The notes under the pieces are model-generated. The model was not told the DNA's origin, made no database searches, and saw only the letters and a program-made list of their open reading frames with translations. Made by a program: the position numbers and the translations under genes. Shown piece after piece: positions 10,443-20,638 of a stretch of 64,000 nucleotides of DNA. Position 1 is the stretch's first letter. Each line of letters opens with the position of its first letter. Source of the stretch: Gemmatimonadetes bacterium 2013_60CM_65_52 (GTDB taxonomy: Bacteria; Gemmatimonadota; Gemmatimonadetes; Gemmatimonadales; Gemmatimonadaceae); NCBI GenBank assembly GCA_002215645.1, contig NGFI01000004.1:1-64000 (forward strand). Direction: 5' to 3'.

Positions 10443-12226
10443 TTGCCACCTCTCACCACTGCGTCCTCTTCCTCTGGGAGAATGGCGTTGGGCACGCCAA
10501 GCCCGCCGGCTTCGCGAACTCCGCGTGCGACGACACGCCGCCCTTCGTCCTCCGCCGACAGGAGCGCGCCGCGGCTCGCACGAAAGCGACGTCCGGACTC
10601 GACCACGAACAGATCGCAGAGCGCCAGCTCGTGCGCGCACTCCGCCTCGCCACGCTCTTCGAGAAACTGCTGCGTGCGCGCCAGCACGCATGCCGTTGCA
10701 AACATCTCGATGGCCATGTCGCACAGGCGCTCGAGCTCCTGCTGCCGGTTGATGATCTCCTTGCGATAATGCCGCGCGAGCCGCTCCGCATTCTCCTTCA
10801 ACTCGGCCACATGCTTCTCGAAATGCTTGCCGTGACTCTGGAGCCGCGCGTGGAGGTCCACGTCCAGCGTCGGCGTCGCCCCGAAGCGCGTAGCGATTCT
10901 CGAAGCGGCGTACTCCGAGATCAACCCCAGATTGCGCAGCGGACGCTTGAGGGCGACACCAAGCTCCTTGAGCTCCGCACCCGGCCCCTCCAGGCCATTC
11001 AAGGAGATGAAGAGTCGCAGAATCTCGTTGGTCCCTTCGAAGATCCGATTGATGCGCGCGTCACGGAGCAGCCGCTCGTACGGATACGGCTTCACATAGC
11101 CGCGTCCTCCCGCGATCTGCACCATCTCGTCCGCGGCGCGCCACAGCATCTCGCTCGCGAACACCTTGCAGCACGCCGCCTCGAGCGCGTACTCGCCATC
11201 CGGCGCTCCCGCCAGGCGCGTCAGCTCGCCCAGCATTGCGTCGGCCGCGTAGACGTCACACGCCGTACGCGCGAGCTTGCGCTGCGTGATCTCGAAGTCC
11301 GCGATCGGCTTGCCGAACTGCACGCGCCGTTCGGCAAATTGCACCATCTCCGCGAGCAGCACTCGCGTACCGGCGGTGCATCCCGCGGCCAGCGTAAGGC
11401 GACCGCCGTTCAGCACACGCACGGCGACGTCGAAGCCTTTGCCCACTTCGCCCAGCACGTGATCCGCGGGCACCCGCAGGTCGTCATAGTGCAGCTCCGC
11501 TTGCGTCGAGCCTCTGATGCCGAGCTTTCGCACGGTGCCCGCGACATGAAATCCGGGCATGTCCGGCCGGATGATGAACGCTGTCGGGCGCTGCGCAGTC
11601 TTTCCCGCGCGCTCCACCGTCGTCTGCGCGAACGTCGCGATCACACCAGCGCGGTGCGCATTGCCGATCCAGTGCTTGCGGCCGTTCAAGGTCCAGGTTC
11701 CGTCCGTCTCATGAGCGGCCCGCGTTACGACATGCTGCGCGTCCGATCCGGTCTCCGGCTCGGTCAGCGCATACGCTGCCAGCGTCTCGCCCCGCGCCAA
11801 CATGGGGAGGTAGCGCGCCTTCTGTTCGTCGCTGCCGAAGAGCACGATGGCTTTGGACCCCAGTCCGCAGTGCACTCCGATGAGAACGCCAATGGACGCA
11901 TCGACGCTCGAGATTGCACCGAACACGTGCGCATACGCCGCCGGTGAGAGTGCGAGGCCGCCGTATTCGCGCGGGATGGTGAGGCCGAGGAACCCCGAGT
12001 CCCCGAGGGCGCGAATGACCTCGTCGGGAATCATCTCCTCTTCATCGAACTTGGCGGAATCGATCAGCCCGGCGCGCATGCGGTCGATGTCTGCCAGGAG
12101 GCGACGGACGGTGCGGGCTTCATCCGGGTCCCGCTCGCTCAGCGGCGCCGGAAACGGAAACAACAGCTCCTCGTGAATCGCCCCGGCGAACATGCCCCGC
12201 ACGAAGGACGTCCTGTCATCACTCAT
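10439..12226 (-). CDS. Acyl-CoA dehydrogenase (FadE-like, long form)
   Basis: This 595-residue flavoenzyme has the acyl-CoA dehydrogenase N-terminal helical domain, the FAD-binding middle domain (YALTEPETGSDAQ, NGRKHWIGNA) and the C-terminal domain (QIAGGRGYVKPYPYERLLRDARINRIFEGTNEI split over two motifs). An additional helical C-terminal extension of about 180 residues is present, as in long FadE-type enzymes of about 595 residues. It catalyses alpha-beta dehydrogenation of acyl-CoA with electrons passing to ETF. It is the first gene of the cluster leading to the cyclase, gnd and zwf, and is divergent from the PEP-CTERM gene. Confidence 0.93.
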   Translation of the reverse strand: MSDDRTSFVRGMFAGAIHEELLFPFPAPLSERDPDEARTVRRLLADIDRMRAGLIDSAKFDEEEMIPDEVIRALGDSGFLGLTIPREYGGLALSPAAYAHVFGAISSVDASIGVLIGVHCGLGSKAIVLFGSDEQKARYLPMLARGETLAAYALTEPETGSDAQHVVTRAAHETDGTWTLNGRKHWIGNAHRAGVIATFAQTTVERAGKTAQRPTAFIIRPDMPGFHVAGTVRKLGIRGSTQAELHYDDLRVPADHVLGEVGKGFDVAVRVLNGGRLTLAAGCTAGTRVLLAEMVQFAERRVQFGKPIADFEITQRKLARTACDVYAADAMLGELTRLAGAPDGEYALEAACCKVFASEMLWRAADEMVQIAGGRGYVKPYPYERLLRDARINRIFEGTNEILRLFISLNGLEGPGAELKELGVALKRPLRNLGLISEYAASRIATRFGATPTLDVDLHARLQSHGKHFEKHVAELKENAERLARHYRKEIINRQQELERLCDMAIEMFATACVLARTQQFLEERGEAECAHELALCDLFVVESGRRFRASRGALLSAEDEGRRVVARGVREAGGLGVPNAILPEEEDAVVRGGK

Positions 12227-12363
12227 CCGGCGAAGCTTAGGGAGGCGGGATGGGCCGCACCAGCGCGGTCCGCGGACGTAATCATTAGTTTACAATGGCG
12301 AAGTTCGGCGGTTTGCTTACCATAGGGGGCAGGTAGTCGATGGTCCTCGACGGCAGGTACCCG

Positions 12364-13092
12364 ATGCGCGCGTCCCCCACGGCGGCTCTGATAGCCGCCT
12401 TGTTTGTCGTCCCCTTCCAAGGTGCAGGCGCGCAGACGCACGCGTACCAGCTTTTTGGGACGTACGCGGACCAGTACGGCGGGCCGAGCCTGGTGCCGCA
12501 CGGCGGCACTCTCACCTCCACCGGTTACGCGTTCGGGCCGAATCAGGCCCTCACGCTCTCCAACGTCTTCACGCCGAGCATGAGCTATACGCTCGTGCTC
12601 CACTCGAGCTTTGTGGACGTGAATGGATGGCGGAAGATGGTCGACTTTGCGAATCTCCAGTCGGACATGGGGTTCTACAATTACTTCGGCTCGTCCACGC
12701 TGTATTTCAGCAATGTGTACGGGCTGAACTCGTACCAGCCGAACGTGCTGGCGACCACGGTGATGACCCGGGACGTTACGACGGACATCGTGACCTGGTA
12801 CGTGGACGGCGTGAAGCAGTTCCAGTACACCGACGGCGCCAAGTACAGCGAGTTCACGGGACCGAACGGCGTCGCCACGTTCTTCGAGGACGACGTGGTC
12901 GTGCCCGGCGATCAGAGCGAAGCCGGCGCCGGCCTGGTGGACTACATCGGCACCTACGACCGGGTGCTCACCGACGCCGAGGTGGCGAACATCGTGGTGC
13001 CGTCACCGGAGCCAGGTTCACTGGCGCTCGCGGTCACCGGCCTGATCGGCATCGCGCTGATCGTCCGGCGAAAGTCGCTCCGCCGCCGCTAG
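12364..13092 (+). CDS. PEP-CTERM protein with LamG-like domain
   Basis: This protein of about 242 residues has an N-terminal signal peptide (MRASPTAALIAALF... ending AGAQ), a central concanavalin/LamG-like beta-sandwich, and a textbook PEP-CTERM tail: SPEPGSLALAV, a hydrophobic helix, then RRKSLRRR. Such tails are recognised by exosortase, which cleaves and anchors the protein at the surface or in exopolysaccharide. Two starts are possible, 12340 and 12364, each preceded by GCAGGTA at nearly the same spacing; 12364 gives the better signal peptide. No exosortase gene is in the window. A related CAAX-type protease is at 3956-4642. Confidence 0.85.
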   Translation: MRASPTAALIAALFVVPFQGAGAQTHAYQLFGTYADQYGGPSLVPHGGTLTSTGYAFGPNQALTLSNVFTPSMSYTLVLHSSFVDVNGWRKMVDFANLQSDMGFYNYFGSSTLYFSNVYGLNSYQPNVLATTVMTRDVTTDIVTWYVDGVKQFQYTDGAKYSEFTGPNGVATFFEDDVVVPGDQSEAGAGLVDYIGTYDRVLTDAEVANIVVPSPEPGSLALAVTGLIGIALIVRRKSLRRR

Positions 13093-13100
13093 ATTCCGGC

Positions 13101-13922
13101 ATGCACATCGTTGTCACCCGCGCCGCGCTCACCGCGGCGCTTTGCGGCGTGCTGGCAGCCTGCCATCACGCGTCCTCCACTCCGCCGGCGCCGCGGCCCT
13201 CGTCGCCACCGGTGGCCGCCGCCCCGACATACGCCTCCGGCACCGACGTCATCGCGGCGATGCACGACCGCTACGCCGGGAAGTGGTACTCCACCATCAC
13301 GTTCACGCAGAAGACGTCGCGCCTCACGGCGGGCGACAAGTGGAACGTGCAGACGTGGTACGAGGCCGCGCACGTGCCCGGCCGTCTCCGCATCGACTTC
13401 GATCCGATCGGCGCGGGCAACGGCGTGATCTACGCGCACGACAGCGTGTTCACCGTGTCCGGAGGCCGCGCGCTCCCCGGTCAACCGAGCATCAATCCAC
13501 TCCTGCTGCTCGGCTTCGACGTCTACGGGCAGCCGCCGGCGCGCACGAACGCCCTCCTGCGGCAGGAAGGGTTCGACCTCGAGCGCATCCACAGGGCCAC
13601 GTTCGAGAATCGTCCGATGCTGGTGGTGGGCGCGCTCGCTGGCGATTCGCGCCGGAAGCAGTTCTGGATCGACGCGGAGCATCTCTACTTCGTCCGCCTC
13701 ATCGAGGCACAGCCCCGCGATACCAGCCGGCTCCAGGACATCCGCTTCGCGCGCTACGTCCGGGATGGAACGGCGTGGGTTGCGCCGCGCGTCGAGATCT
13801 GGACCGACGGCAAGCTGGTGTTCCACGAAGACTACGAGGGCATCCGAACGAATGTGCCGCTCGATGAGGCGATATTCGATCCGATGAAATGGAAGACAGC
13901 AAGACACTGGATCGCCCCCTGA
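13101..13922 (+). CDS. Lipoprotein, outer-membrane lipoprotein-sorting-like
   Basis: This 273-residue lipoprotein has lipobox LAAC at about 18-21 and a Pro-rich linker at 26-42. The mature part has strands such as KWYSTITFTQK and PGRLRIDFDP and the segment RKQFWIDAEHLYFVRLIE, which recalls LolA/LolB-fold outer-membrane lipoprotein-sorting proteins. The match is by pattern only. It starts 8 nt after the PEP-CTERM gene and is probably in the same transcript. The repeat-rich gap 13923-14150 follows. Confidence 0.75.
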   Translation: MHIVVTRAALTAALCGVLAACHHASSTPPAPRPSSPPVAAAPTYASGTDVIAAMHDRYAGKWYSTITFTQKTSRLTAGDKWNVQTWYEAAHVPGRLRIDFDPIGAGNGVIYAHDSVFTVSGGRALPGQPSINPLLLLGFDVYGQPPARTNALLRQEGFDLERIHRATFENRPMLVVGALAGDSRRKQFWIDAEHLYFVRLIEAQPRDTSRLQDIRFARYVRDGTAWVAPRVEIWTDGKLVFHEDYEGIRTNVPLDEAIFDPMKWKTARHWIAP

Positions 13923-13930
13923 CGCAACCG

Positions 13931-14132
13931 CAGTACCCGGAGGGAACGACACAACGGCAGTACCCGGAGGGAACCACAGTACCCGGTATCCGGCATCCGG
14001 TACGAACGCGTATGCAGTAAGGCGATTTTCGTCGGGCGTTACTGGACTTCTCCGTAAACCGCCGTTTCGCTGGGTTGCTACCGGATACGCTGTTTTACCG
14101 AGTGCAGGATACCGGGTACTGGCCTTCACTAC
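13931..14132 (+). repeat. Repeat cluster with dispersed 54-bp element (copy A)
   Basis: The gap holds two near-identical direct copies of CAGTACCCGGAGGGAAC (from 13931 and 13955). A 14-bp perfect inverted repeat follows, AGTACCCGGTATCC at 13978-13991 against GGATACCGGGTACT at 14107-14120. The dispersed element itself is at 14079-14132; it matches the minus-strand copy at 42794-42847 at 48 of 54 positions and resembles 26750-26803. No gene is seen in this stretch. Confidence 0.8.
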
Positions 14133-14150
14133 TGCTTGACGCGGGCAAGA

Positions 14151-14175
14151 ATATAGTTGATTTTATCAACTATAT
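14151..14175 (+). promoter_or_regulatory. MarR-type operator touching the start codon
   Basis: ATATAGTTGAT, three T, then ATCAACTATAT: a perfect 11-bp-arm palindrome. Its last two bases are the first two of the ATG at 14174. TAGTTGAT/ATCAACTA is a typical MarR-family site. A possible -35 TTGACG lies at 14136-14141, which would place the -10 inside the palindrome and transcription near the ATG. Autoregulation by the downstream MarR-GNAT protein is the natural reading. Confidence 0.8.
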
Positions 14176-15121
14176 GCCGGCCCCTTCGATAGCCAGCCGC
14201 CGCATCAATGGCGTCCGCCGCTTCAACCGCTTCTACACCCGCATCATCGGCGCGCTTGACGAGGGGCACCTCGCTACCGACTACGCCCTGGCCGAGGTCC
14301 GCCTGCTGTTCGAGATAGCACACCGTCCCGCGCCCACCGCCACCGAGCTCGTGAATGACCTCGGCCTCGACGCAGGCTACGTCAGCCGCCTGATTCGCGG
14401 CATGACCCGGCGCCGCCTCGTCCGGCGTCGCCCATCGAAGTCGGACGGCCGGCAATCCTACCTCGAGCTCACACCCACCGGCCAGCGAGCCGTGGCCGAC
14501 CTGGAGGCGCGCGCCAGCGCCGACGTCGCGCGATTGCTCGCGCCGCTCGACCACAAGAGCCAACAGTCGCTCGTGGACGCGATGGAACGCATTCAGTCGC
14601 TGCTCTCCCCCGCAGCGCCGACTGAATCTGCCGCACCGTACCTGCTGCGCACGCACCAACCCGGCGACATGGGATGGGTGGTCCAGGTGCATGGAGCGCT
14701 CTACTGGCGCGAGTACGGCTGGGACGAACGATTCGAGGCGCTCGTCGCACGCATCGTCGCCGATTTCATCGAACAGCTCGAGCCGCGCCGCGAGCGATGC
14801 TGGATCGCCGAGCGCGACGGTGCCAACGTGGGCTCGGTATTCGTCGTGAGACATCGCGAGCGCGAAGGTGTCGCAAAGCTCCGGCTCCTCCTCGTCGATC
14901 CGAACGCACGCGGGCTCGGCATCGGGCGCCGGCTCGTGGACGAGTGCATTCGCTTCGCGCGCGCCGCGGGGTACCACACGCTGACGCTCTGGACGAACGA
15001 CGTGCTCGTGGCCGCGCGAAAGATCTATCAGGCCGCGGGATTCTCACTCGTCGGTGAGGAGCCGCACACGAGTTTCGGACACGATCTGGTGTCCCAGACG
15101 TGGGAGCTGCCGCTCAGGTAG
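14174..15121 (+). CDS. MarR-type regulator fused to GNAT N-acetyltransferase
   Basis: This 315-residue protein has a winged-helix MarR domain at about 1-150 (recognition segment [15 protein letters not shown], wing [15 protein letters not shown]). A GNAT domain spans about 160-315, with the acetyl-CoA loop [16 protein letters not shown] and a C-terminal [12 protein letters not shown] segment. This bifunctional architecture is known in many bacteria, where the acetyl acceptor is often unknown. The ATG at 14174 was chosen over an in-frame upstream start because the operator palindrome sits immediately before it; the upstream 33 codons would cross the repeat. The 3' end overlaps the convergent DUF255 gene by 8 nt. 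Confidence 0.9.
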   Translation: MPAPSIASRRINGVRRFNRFYTRIIGALDEGHLATDYALAEVRLLFEIAHRPAPTATELVNDLGLDAGYVSRLIRGMTRRRLVRRRPSKSDGRQSYLELTPTGQRAVADLEARASADVARLLAPLDHKSQQSLVDAMERIQSLLSPAAPTESAAPYLLRTHQPGDMGWVVQVHGALYWREYGWDERFEALVARIVADFIEQLEPRRERCWIAERDGANVGSVFVVRHREREGVAKLRLLLVDPNARGLGIGRRLVDECIRFARAAGYHTLTLWTNDVLVAARKIYQAAGFSLVGEEPHTSFGHDLVSQTWELPLR

Positions 15122-17162
15122 CCGTGGCTACGCGCGCCGCACGCTGAAGCTGGTCGCGCAGCTCCACGACGTCGCTCGTCGGACGGTCGCACGCCGACGC
15201 GCGGCACACGAAGGCGGTCGGCACGGCCGAACCACGACCTGCGAGAAGCGGGATGTCGTCGTGCGCCTCCCCACCGGCAAGGATGAGTGACGGCACGTAC
15301 GTCTCGCCCACCGCGCGCGTCAATTCGCCGGTCCGTGTATCGGCTGCACTGCCAATGATGGCAACCTCGATCGCGCCACGAATGGAAAGGTCCGCCGCGC
15401 CGAGCGCGTGGCCGAATGCCGTGGGATGCTGCGCCATCGGCTCGGCGAGCGACTCGAGCACGTGCGACGCGCGCTCCGTGTACGTCGTGTCGCCGAACAC
15501 GTCGCCGAGCACCAGCAACAGTTCCACGGCCAACGACGTTCCGCTCGGCGTCGCGTTGTCGGAGACGTCGCGCGGACGTGCCACGAGCCGCTCCGCATCG
15601 TGCGCCGTGTCGAAGAAAGCGCGGGCGTCATCGTCCCAGAACTGCGCCAGCACTGTGTCGGCCAGCGCGCGCGCCTGATCGAGCCAGCGCCGCTCGAGCG
15701 TGAGCGCGTGCAGCGACAGGAGGCCGAGCGCAACGGCCGCGTGATCCTCGAGAAAGCCGGGAATCTTCGCGACACCGTTCTTGTACGAGCGGAACACGCG
15801 TCCGTCGCGCATGAGCTCGCGCAGCAGGAACTCACCGTTGCGCATGGCCAGGGCGCGCAGACCGTCGTCGTCGAACGCGCGAGCGGCCTCGGCGACCGCG
15901 CGCAACATCAGACCATTCCACGCGGCGAGTGACTTGTCGTCGAGTGCCGGACGTATGCGCCGTTCGCGCACATCGGCGAGCAGCCGCACGCCGCGCTCCA
16001 CCGCGGTGCGTAGCTCGGGCAGTGTGACGTGATGTGCCGCAGCCACCGCCTCCGGATCGTGCGGCACGAACAGGATGTTGCGTCCCTCGAAGTTTCCTTC
16101 CGGCGTCACGCCCCAATACGCCCGGAGGAGCGCCGCATCGGCGCCAAGGAGGCGGTCGAGCTCCGCGGCGTCCCAGGTGTAATAGCGTCCCTCGTGTCCT
16201 TCACTGTCCGCGTCGAGCGACGAATAGAATCCGCCCTCGGGCGACGTCATCTCCCGCGACACCCAGCCGAGCGTCTCCTCCGACAGGCGGCGAAACTCGG
16301 CGTCGCCCGTCGCTTGCCACAGGTGGACGCCAAGTCGCACGAGGAGCGCGTTGTCGTACAGCATCTTCTCGAAGTGCGGCACCAGCCAATACGCGTCCAC
16401 GCTGTATCGCGCGAAACCGCCACCGACCTGATCGTAGATGCCGCCGCGCGCCATCCGCCGGAACGTGTGCGTCACCATCGCGAGCGCGTCCTCGTCGCCG
16501 GTACGGGCCCACTCGCGGAGCAGAAAGTCCAGCGTCATGGTCGGTGGAAACTTCGGCGCGCCCCCGAAACCGCCAAAGCGGCGCTCGTATTGCACACGCA
16601 GCGTGGCGGTCGCGCGCGTGAACAGCTCCTCGTGCAGCCGTCCGGTCGCGCGCGCACGCTCACCGCTTGCGGCGTACAGCTCGCGCATCTGCTCCGCCGT
16701 GCGCGACACGCTGTCCTTCCGGTTCTTCCACGCGTCGGCGATGCCGAGCAGCACGCGGCGAAACGAAGGCATGCCGTGCCGGTCCTCCGGCGGATAGTAC
16801 GTCCCGGCGAAAAACGGTTCGCCCGCGGGCGTGAGAAAAACGGTCATCGGCCAGCCGCCCTGTCCGGTCATTGCCTGCGTGGCCTGCATGTAGATGGAGT
16901 CGAGATCCGGACGCTCTTCGCGATCCACCTTGATGCACACGAAGTGCTCGTTCATGAGCGCGGCCGTGGCCTCGTCCTCGAACGACTCACGCTCCATCAC
17001 ATGGCACCAGTGACACGCGGCGTATCCGATGCTCAGCAGCACGGGCACGTTGCGATCGCGCGCCTTCCGCAGCGCCTCGTCGCTCCAGGGGTGCCACTCC
17101 ACCGGATTGTGCGCGTGCTGGAGGAGATACGGACTGTTCTCACCGATGAGATGATTCGGCAT
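15114..17162 (-). CDS. DUF255 thioredoxin-domain protein (YyaL/SPATA20 family)
   Basis: This 682-residue protein starts with the family hallmark [21 protein letters not shown] thioredoxin-like domain follows, with the active-site pair CHWC (C50, C53) and [10 protein letters not shown], and then a long alpha/alpha-barrel resembling N-acylglucosamine epimerases or glycosidases. The length is normal. The enzymatic role is not known. It is cytoplasmic (no signal peptide), convergent with the MarR-GNAT gene, and 38 nt from the divergent PHP gene, so the two promoters must overlap. Confidence 0.93.
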   Translation of the reverse strand: MPNHLIGENSPYLLQHAHNPVEWHPWSDEALRKARDRNVPVLLSIGYAACHWCHVMERESFEDEATAALMNEHFVCIKVDREERPDLDSIYMQATQAMTGQGGWPMTVFLTPAGEPFFAGTYYPPEDRHGMPSFRRVLLGIADAWKNRKDSVSRTAEQMRELYAASGERARATGRLHEELFTRATATLRVQYERRFGGFGGAPKFPPTMTLDFLLREWARTGDEDALAMVTHTFRRMARGGIYDQVGGGFARYSVDAYWLVPHFEKMLYDNALLVRLGVHLWQATGDAEFRRLSEETLGWVSREMTSPEGGFYSSLDADSEGHEGRYYTWDAAELDRLLGADAALLRAYWGVTPEGNFEGRNILFVPHDPEAVAAAHHVTLPELRTAVERGVRLLADVRERRIRPALDDKSLAAWNGLMLRAVAEAARAFDDDGLRALAMRNGEFLLRELMRDGRVFRSYKNGVAKIPGFLEDHAAVALGLLSLHALTLERRWLDQARALADTVLAQFWDDDARAFFDTAHDAERLVARPRDVSDNATPSGTSLAVELLLVLGDVFGDTTYTERASHVLESLAEPMAQHPTAFGHALGAADLSIRGAIEVAIIGSAADTRTGELTRAVGETYVPSLILAGGEAHDDIPLLAGRGSAVPTAFVCRASACDRPTSDVVELRDQLQRAARVATAT

Positions 17163-17200
17163 GCGTTGATGATATGTGACGGCCGCGAGACTGTCAGAGC

Positions 17201-18571
17201 ATGGACGGCTCGGCTATCTTCGTCGCGACCTCCTCCATGCCGCCTCTGTCGCGCGACGACCCTCCCATTCAATCACCTGTTCGGCGCACGCTGATCCAGC
17301 GCGCCGGCGCGTGGCCCATCGGGCTTCTCACCGTCGCGGGGATCGTACTCGGCTCGGCGCTGTCTCCCTTGCTGCCGATCAGGGACGCCGCAACGTTCGA
17401 GCCCGTGCAGGAGGTCGTGCTCCGGCGGCCGATCGGATACGTGGTGCTCGCACCCGTCTCCGACGTGCTCGATACGCTCACCCTCCTGAGCGCGCGACAA
17501 CACATCGCGCTGCTCGCGACGATTCTCGTCGCCTACGTCGCGTGGTGGGTGCTGCTCGGTCGGCGCTCGCTGCGCGCAATTCCTCCACGGCGCCGAGTGC
17601 TGCGTGAGGTCGCGCGCATCGGCGTGGGGCTCGTGTTGCTGGTCGCGATCTACCTCGCGGGCATCCTGATGCCTCGTCCCATGGCGGCGCTCGAGGCGGC
17701 GACCGAGCTGATCGTCGTGGACTTCCACACCCATACGAAATACTCGCACGACGGGCGGCCCGACTGGACACCGGAAGACGTCCGCACGTGGCATCGCAAT
17801 GCGGGGTTCGACGTCGCCTACATCTCCGACCACCGGACCTTCGAGGGCGCGCGCGACGCATGGGCGAATAATCCGGAGCTCGCCTCGCAGCGCACCGTTC
17901 TGATTCCCGCGATCGAAGTGTCCTGGCGCGGGGAGCATGTGAATGTCCTCGACGTGGATCGCCGATATCGCGGGTTGCTCACGCCGACCCTTCGCGACAT
18001 CGACGAGAGCGCGCTGCGACTCGCCAGCTTGCTCCCCGGCAACGAGCCCGTGCTGGTCGAGACGTTGCCGGGTCAGATCGACCGGGCGCCTTCGGCGTCC
18101 GGTTCGGGCACGTCGGGCATTCGCGCCATCGAAGTCATCGATGGCGCACCGCAGGGCCTTGGGCAGGGGCGTCGAGAGCGACGTGCCATCGTGCATCTCG
18201 CCGACAGTGCGAACCTCGCACTGGTTGCCGGCAGCAACCACCATGGCTGGGGTCATGCGTCTGCCGGGTGGACGCTCATGTTCATTCCGGGGTGGCGGGC
18301 CGCCTCGCCCGGCGAGCTCTCCGCTGAAATCTCCAAGGCCATACGCATGGCAGGACGGAAGTCCACTCGTGTGGCGGAGCGCTATGTGGCCAACACGGAG
18401 AGCGCGCGGTTGCTGCCGTTCACGGTGCCAGCCGTGGCCTGGGGGATGTTTCGCACGATGTCGGGCGACGAGCGAGTGGTCTGGATCGTCTGGCTCGTGG
18501 CGCTGTACGCGATCTCCCGCATTCGCGGGGCGCGACGACGGGCGCGTGAACCGAGACCAGCGAGCATATGA
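17201..18571 (+). CDS. Membrane-anchored PHP-domain phosphoesterase-like protein
   Basis: This 456-residue protein has three predicted transmembrane segments in the first 165 residues. A PHP domain begins at [12 protein letters not shown] (H176, H178) and continues with DVAYISDH and [12 protein letters not shown], both metal-binding strands of the superfamily. A further helix near 410-440 may be membrane-associated. PHP domains hydrolyse phosphate esters; the substrate is not evident. It is coupled to the next gene by an ATGA overlap at 18568, pointing to a shared role in cell-envelope lipids or glycans, which is inference only. An alternative ATG lies at 17237. Confidence 0.82.
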   Translation: MDGSAIFVATSSMPPLSRDDPPIQSPVRRTLIQRAGAWPIGLLTVAGIVLGSALSPLLPIRDAATFEPVQEVVLRRPIGYVVLAPVSDVLDTLTLLSARQHIALLATILVAYVAWWVLLGRRSLRAIPPRRRVLREVARIGVGLVLLVAIYLAGILMPRPMAALEAATELIVVDFHTHTKYSHDGRPDWTPEDVRTWHRNAGFDVAYISDHRTFEGARDAWANNPELASQRTVLIPAIEVSWRGEHVNVLDVDRRYRGLLTPTLRDIDESALRLASLLPGNEPVLVETLPGQIDRAPSASGSGTSGIRAIEVIDGAPQGLGQGRRERRAIVHLADSANLALVAGSNHHGWGHASAGWTLMFIPGWRAASPGELSAEISKAIRMAGRKSTRVAERYVANTESARLLPFTVPAVAWGMFRTMSGDERVVWIVWLVALYAISRIRGARRRAREPRPASI

Positions 18572-20106
18572 CCGAGCGCGCCCACCAGCCTGCCGCGAAC
18601 GATGACGCCGACGAATGGCGCGAGGCACTGCTCATCACTCTCGCGGGCACGCTCGTCCGGCTGTTCTTCGGCATGTTGCTTTCACCGTTCCCGGATGAGA
18701 CGTACTACTGGGACTGGTCGCGGCACCTCGCGTTCGGCTACTACGATCATCCGCCAGTCATTGCATGGCTCATCGCCGCGGGGAACTGGTTGGCGGGTCT
18801 GTTCGGCGCAAATGCGTCTCCGCTTGCCATCAGGCTCTTTCCCGTCATTGCCGGCGGGGTTGCGAGCTATTTTGCCTCGCTGGTCGCATACCGGTTGGGC
18901 GGCGGCGGAGCGGCGAGACGGACCGCGGTGTTGATCGCCGTGATGCCGATTGCCGCGTCCGGGCTGGTGCTCGCCACCCCCGACGCGCCGCTTCTCGCCG
19001 CGAGCGCGGCCACGCTGTACTGCGTCGTCCGCGCGTTGGAGTCGCAGCCGGGCTCCATGAGCTCACTCCGTTGGTGGAGCCTCGGCGGGCTGTGTCTCGG
19101 CGTCGCCTTCGCGTCAAAGTACACGAGCATCCTGCTTCCGATCACCGTGCTCATCGCGATGGCGGCGCGTCCGTCGCTGCGCGAGCGTTTCAAGGAGCCG
19201 GGTCCGTGGGTTGCATGCGCTGTCGCGACGCTGGTATTCCTCCCCGTGCTTCAGTGGAACGCCGCACACGATTGGGCGTCGTTCCGATTCCAGCTCGGGC
19301 ATGGCCTGGGCCCGCCGTCCGGATCGGTGGTCAAGCGCGAGCTCGATCTCGTCGGCGGCCAGCTCCTGCTCGTGTCGCCCATCCTCTTCGTCATGGCGGC
19401 GTGGGCGGTGTGGCGCGCGCTGCGCCGTCCGCAGCGCGACGTGCATTTCGTGCTCGCCGCGGTCGCCGTTGGCAGTTGGGCATTCTTCGTCTTCAGCGCG
19501 ACGCGGCGCTCGGTGGAGGCGAACTGGCCCGCGCCCTCGTACCTGCCGGCGCTGGTGCTGCTGGCGCTCGCCGTCCCGCGCCACAATCAGTGGCTTCGCC
19601 GTGGCATGGGCGTGGCGGGGCTCATCACGTGCCTCATCTACGTGAACGCACTGGTGACGATCATTCCGATTCCGGCGCGCCGCGACCCCGTAGCGCGCGC
19701 GGCCGGCTGGTTGAACATGGCGAATCGCGTGCAGGATTCGCGCGACGCACTGGGTCAGGGCGGGGGTGAGACTTACGTCGGCGGCGACCGGTATCAGGAC
19801 GTCAGCGAGTTGGCGTATCAGCTCTCGGATCGCCCGCAGACTTACTGCACCTGCCTCTCGGGGCGGCACAATCAGTACGAGCTGTGGCCTGGTTTTCAGA
19901 CAGTCGCGAAGATCGGCGACAACCTCGTTCTGGCCGTGGACGACACCGCAATGAGCGCGGAATCGCCGAAGAAGCTTGGCCCGTACTTCTCCGAGGTCCT
20001 CGCGGCCGGCCTCGCGCCACTCACGCGTGGCCGCGATACGATCAGCGTGCGTCGCGTCTGGCGCCTGATGGGCTATCGGGGCGGCTGGCCTACCCGCACG
20101 CCCTGA
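18568..20106 (+). CDS. Glycosyltransferase family 39 (ArnT/PMT-like) membrane protein
   Basis: This 512-residue integral membrane protein has about 10-12 hydrophobic segments. The first periplasmic loop carries the acidic motif PDETYYWDWSRHLAFGYYDHPP, characteristic of GT39/PMT_2 enzymes that use polyprenyl-phosphate sugars. A soluble C-terminal part (from about 385) contains several Cys and Tyr. Donor and acceptor are unknown. Its start codon overlaps the stop codon of the PHP gene (ATGA), suggesting one operon. Confidence 0.9.
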   Translation: MTERAHQPAANDDADEWREALLITLAGTLVRLFFGMLLSPFPDETYYWDWSRHLAFGYYDHPPVIAWLIAAGNWLAGLFGANASPLAIRLFPVIAGGVASYFASLVAYRLGGGGAARRTAVLIAVMPIAASGLVLATPDAPLLAASAATLYCVVRALESQPGSMSSLRWWSLGGLCLGVAFASKYTSILLPITVLIAMAARPSLRERFKEPGPWVACAVATLVFLPVLQWNAAHDWASFRFQLGHGLGPPSGSVVKRELDLVGGQLLLVSPILFVMAAWAVWRALRRPQRDVHFVLAAVAVGSWAFFVFSATRRSVEANWPAPSYLPALVLLALAVPRHNQWLRRGMGVAGLITCLIYVNALVTIIPIPARRDPVARAAGWLNMANRVQDSRDALGQGGGETYVGGDRYQDVSELAYQLSDRPQTYCTCLSGRHNQYELWPGFQTVAKIGDNLVLAVDDTAMSAESPKKLGPYFSEVLAAGLAPLTRGRDTISVRRVWRLMGYRGGWPTRTP

Positions 20107-20119
20107 CGCGAACCTTCGA

Positions 20120-20638
20120 CTACTCGACGCCCGGCCGTTCCTCGCGGCGATCATCGAACGCCGAGCGGACCGTGCCAAGCAGTGCGATGAGCGTCTGTTT
20201 CTCCGCGTCGTCCAGCGTGGACATCGCTCTTTCGGTGGCAGCCTGCACCGGAGCATCGAGCGCCGCGAGCACCCGCAGGCCCGCGGGCGTGATGTGGCAG
20301 ACCACTTGCCGGCGGTCGGGCGTCGTGCGTCCGCGCGCCACGAATCCGGATGCCTCCAGCTTGTCGAGCAGCCGCGTGATTCCGGCGGACTCCTCGATCA
20401 TCCGGTCGCGAATGGCGAGCGTGGGCAGGCCGGAACTCTCGGCACCGCGAAGAATGCGGAGCACGTTGAACTGCTGATTGGTGACGCCGCTCCGCTCCAC
20501 GATTTGCGCGATGTGCCGCTGCACAACGGCTGCTGTGCGGAGTATGCTCACGAGAGCATCATTTGCCGACTGTTTGCCTGGCGCGATGGACATGCTGGAT
20601 GAACGACTCGCAGTCCTGCTTGATGATTCACCGATCAT
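20120..20638 (-). CDS. MarR family transcriptional regulator
   Basis: This 172-residue winged-helix protein contains QHIAQIVERSGVTNQQFNVL, LPTLAIRDRMIEESAGITRLLDKLE (recognition helix, given here in part) and the wing GRTTPDRRQVVCHITPAG. It is a normal MarR length. An internal ATG at 20593 would give a 157-residue form without the Ser/Arg-rich start. It is convergent with the GT39 gene and divergent from the M20 peptidase gene, the plausible target together with its own promoter. Confidence 0.9.
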   Translation of the reverse strand: MIGESSSRTASRSSSMSIAPGKQSANDALVSILRTAAVVQRHIAQIVERSGVTNQQFNVLRILRGAESSGLPTLAIRDRMIEESAGITRLLDKLEASGFVARGRTTPDRRQVVCHITPAGLRVLAALDAPVQAATERAMSTLDDAEKQTLIALLGTVRSAFDDRREERPGVE

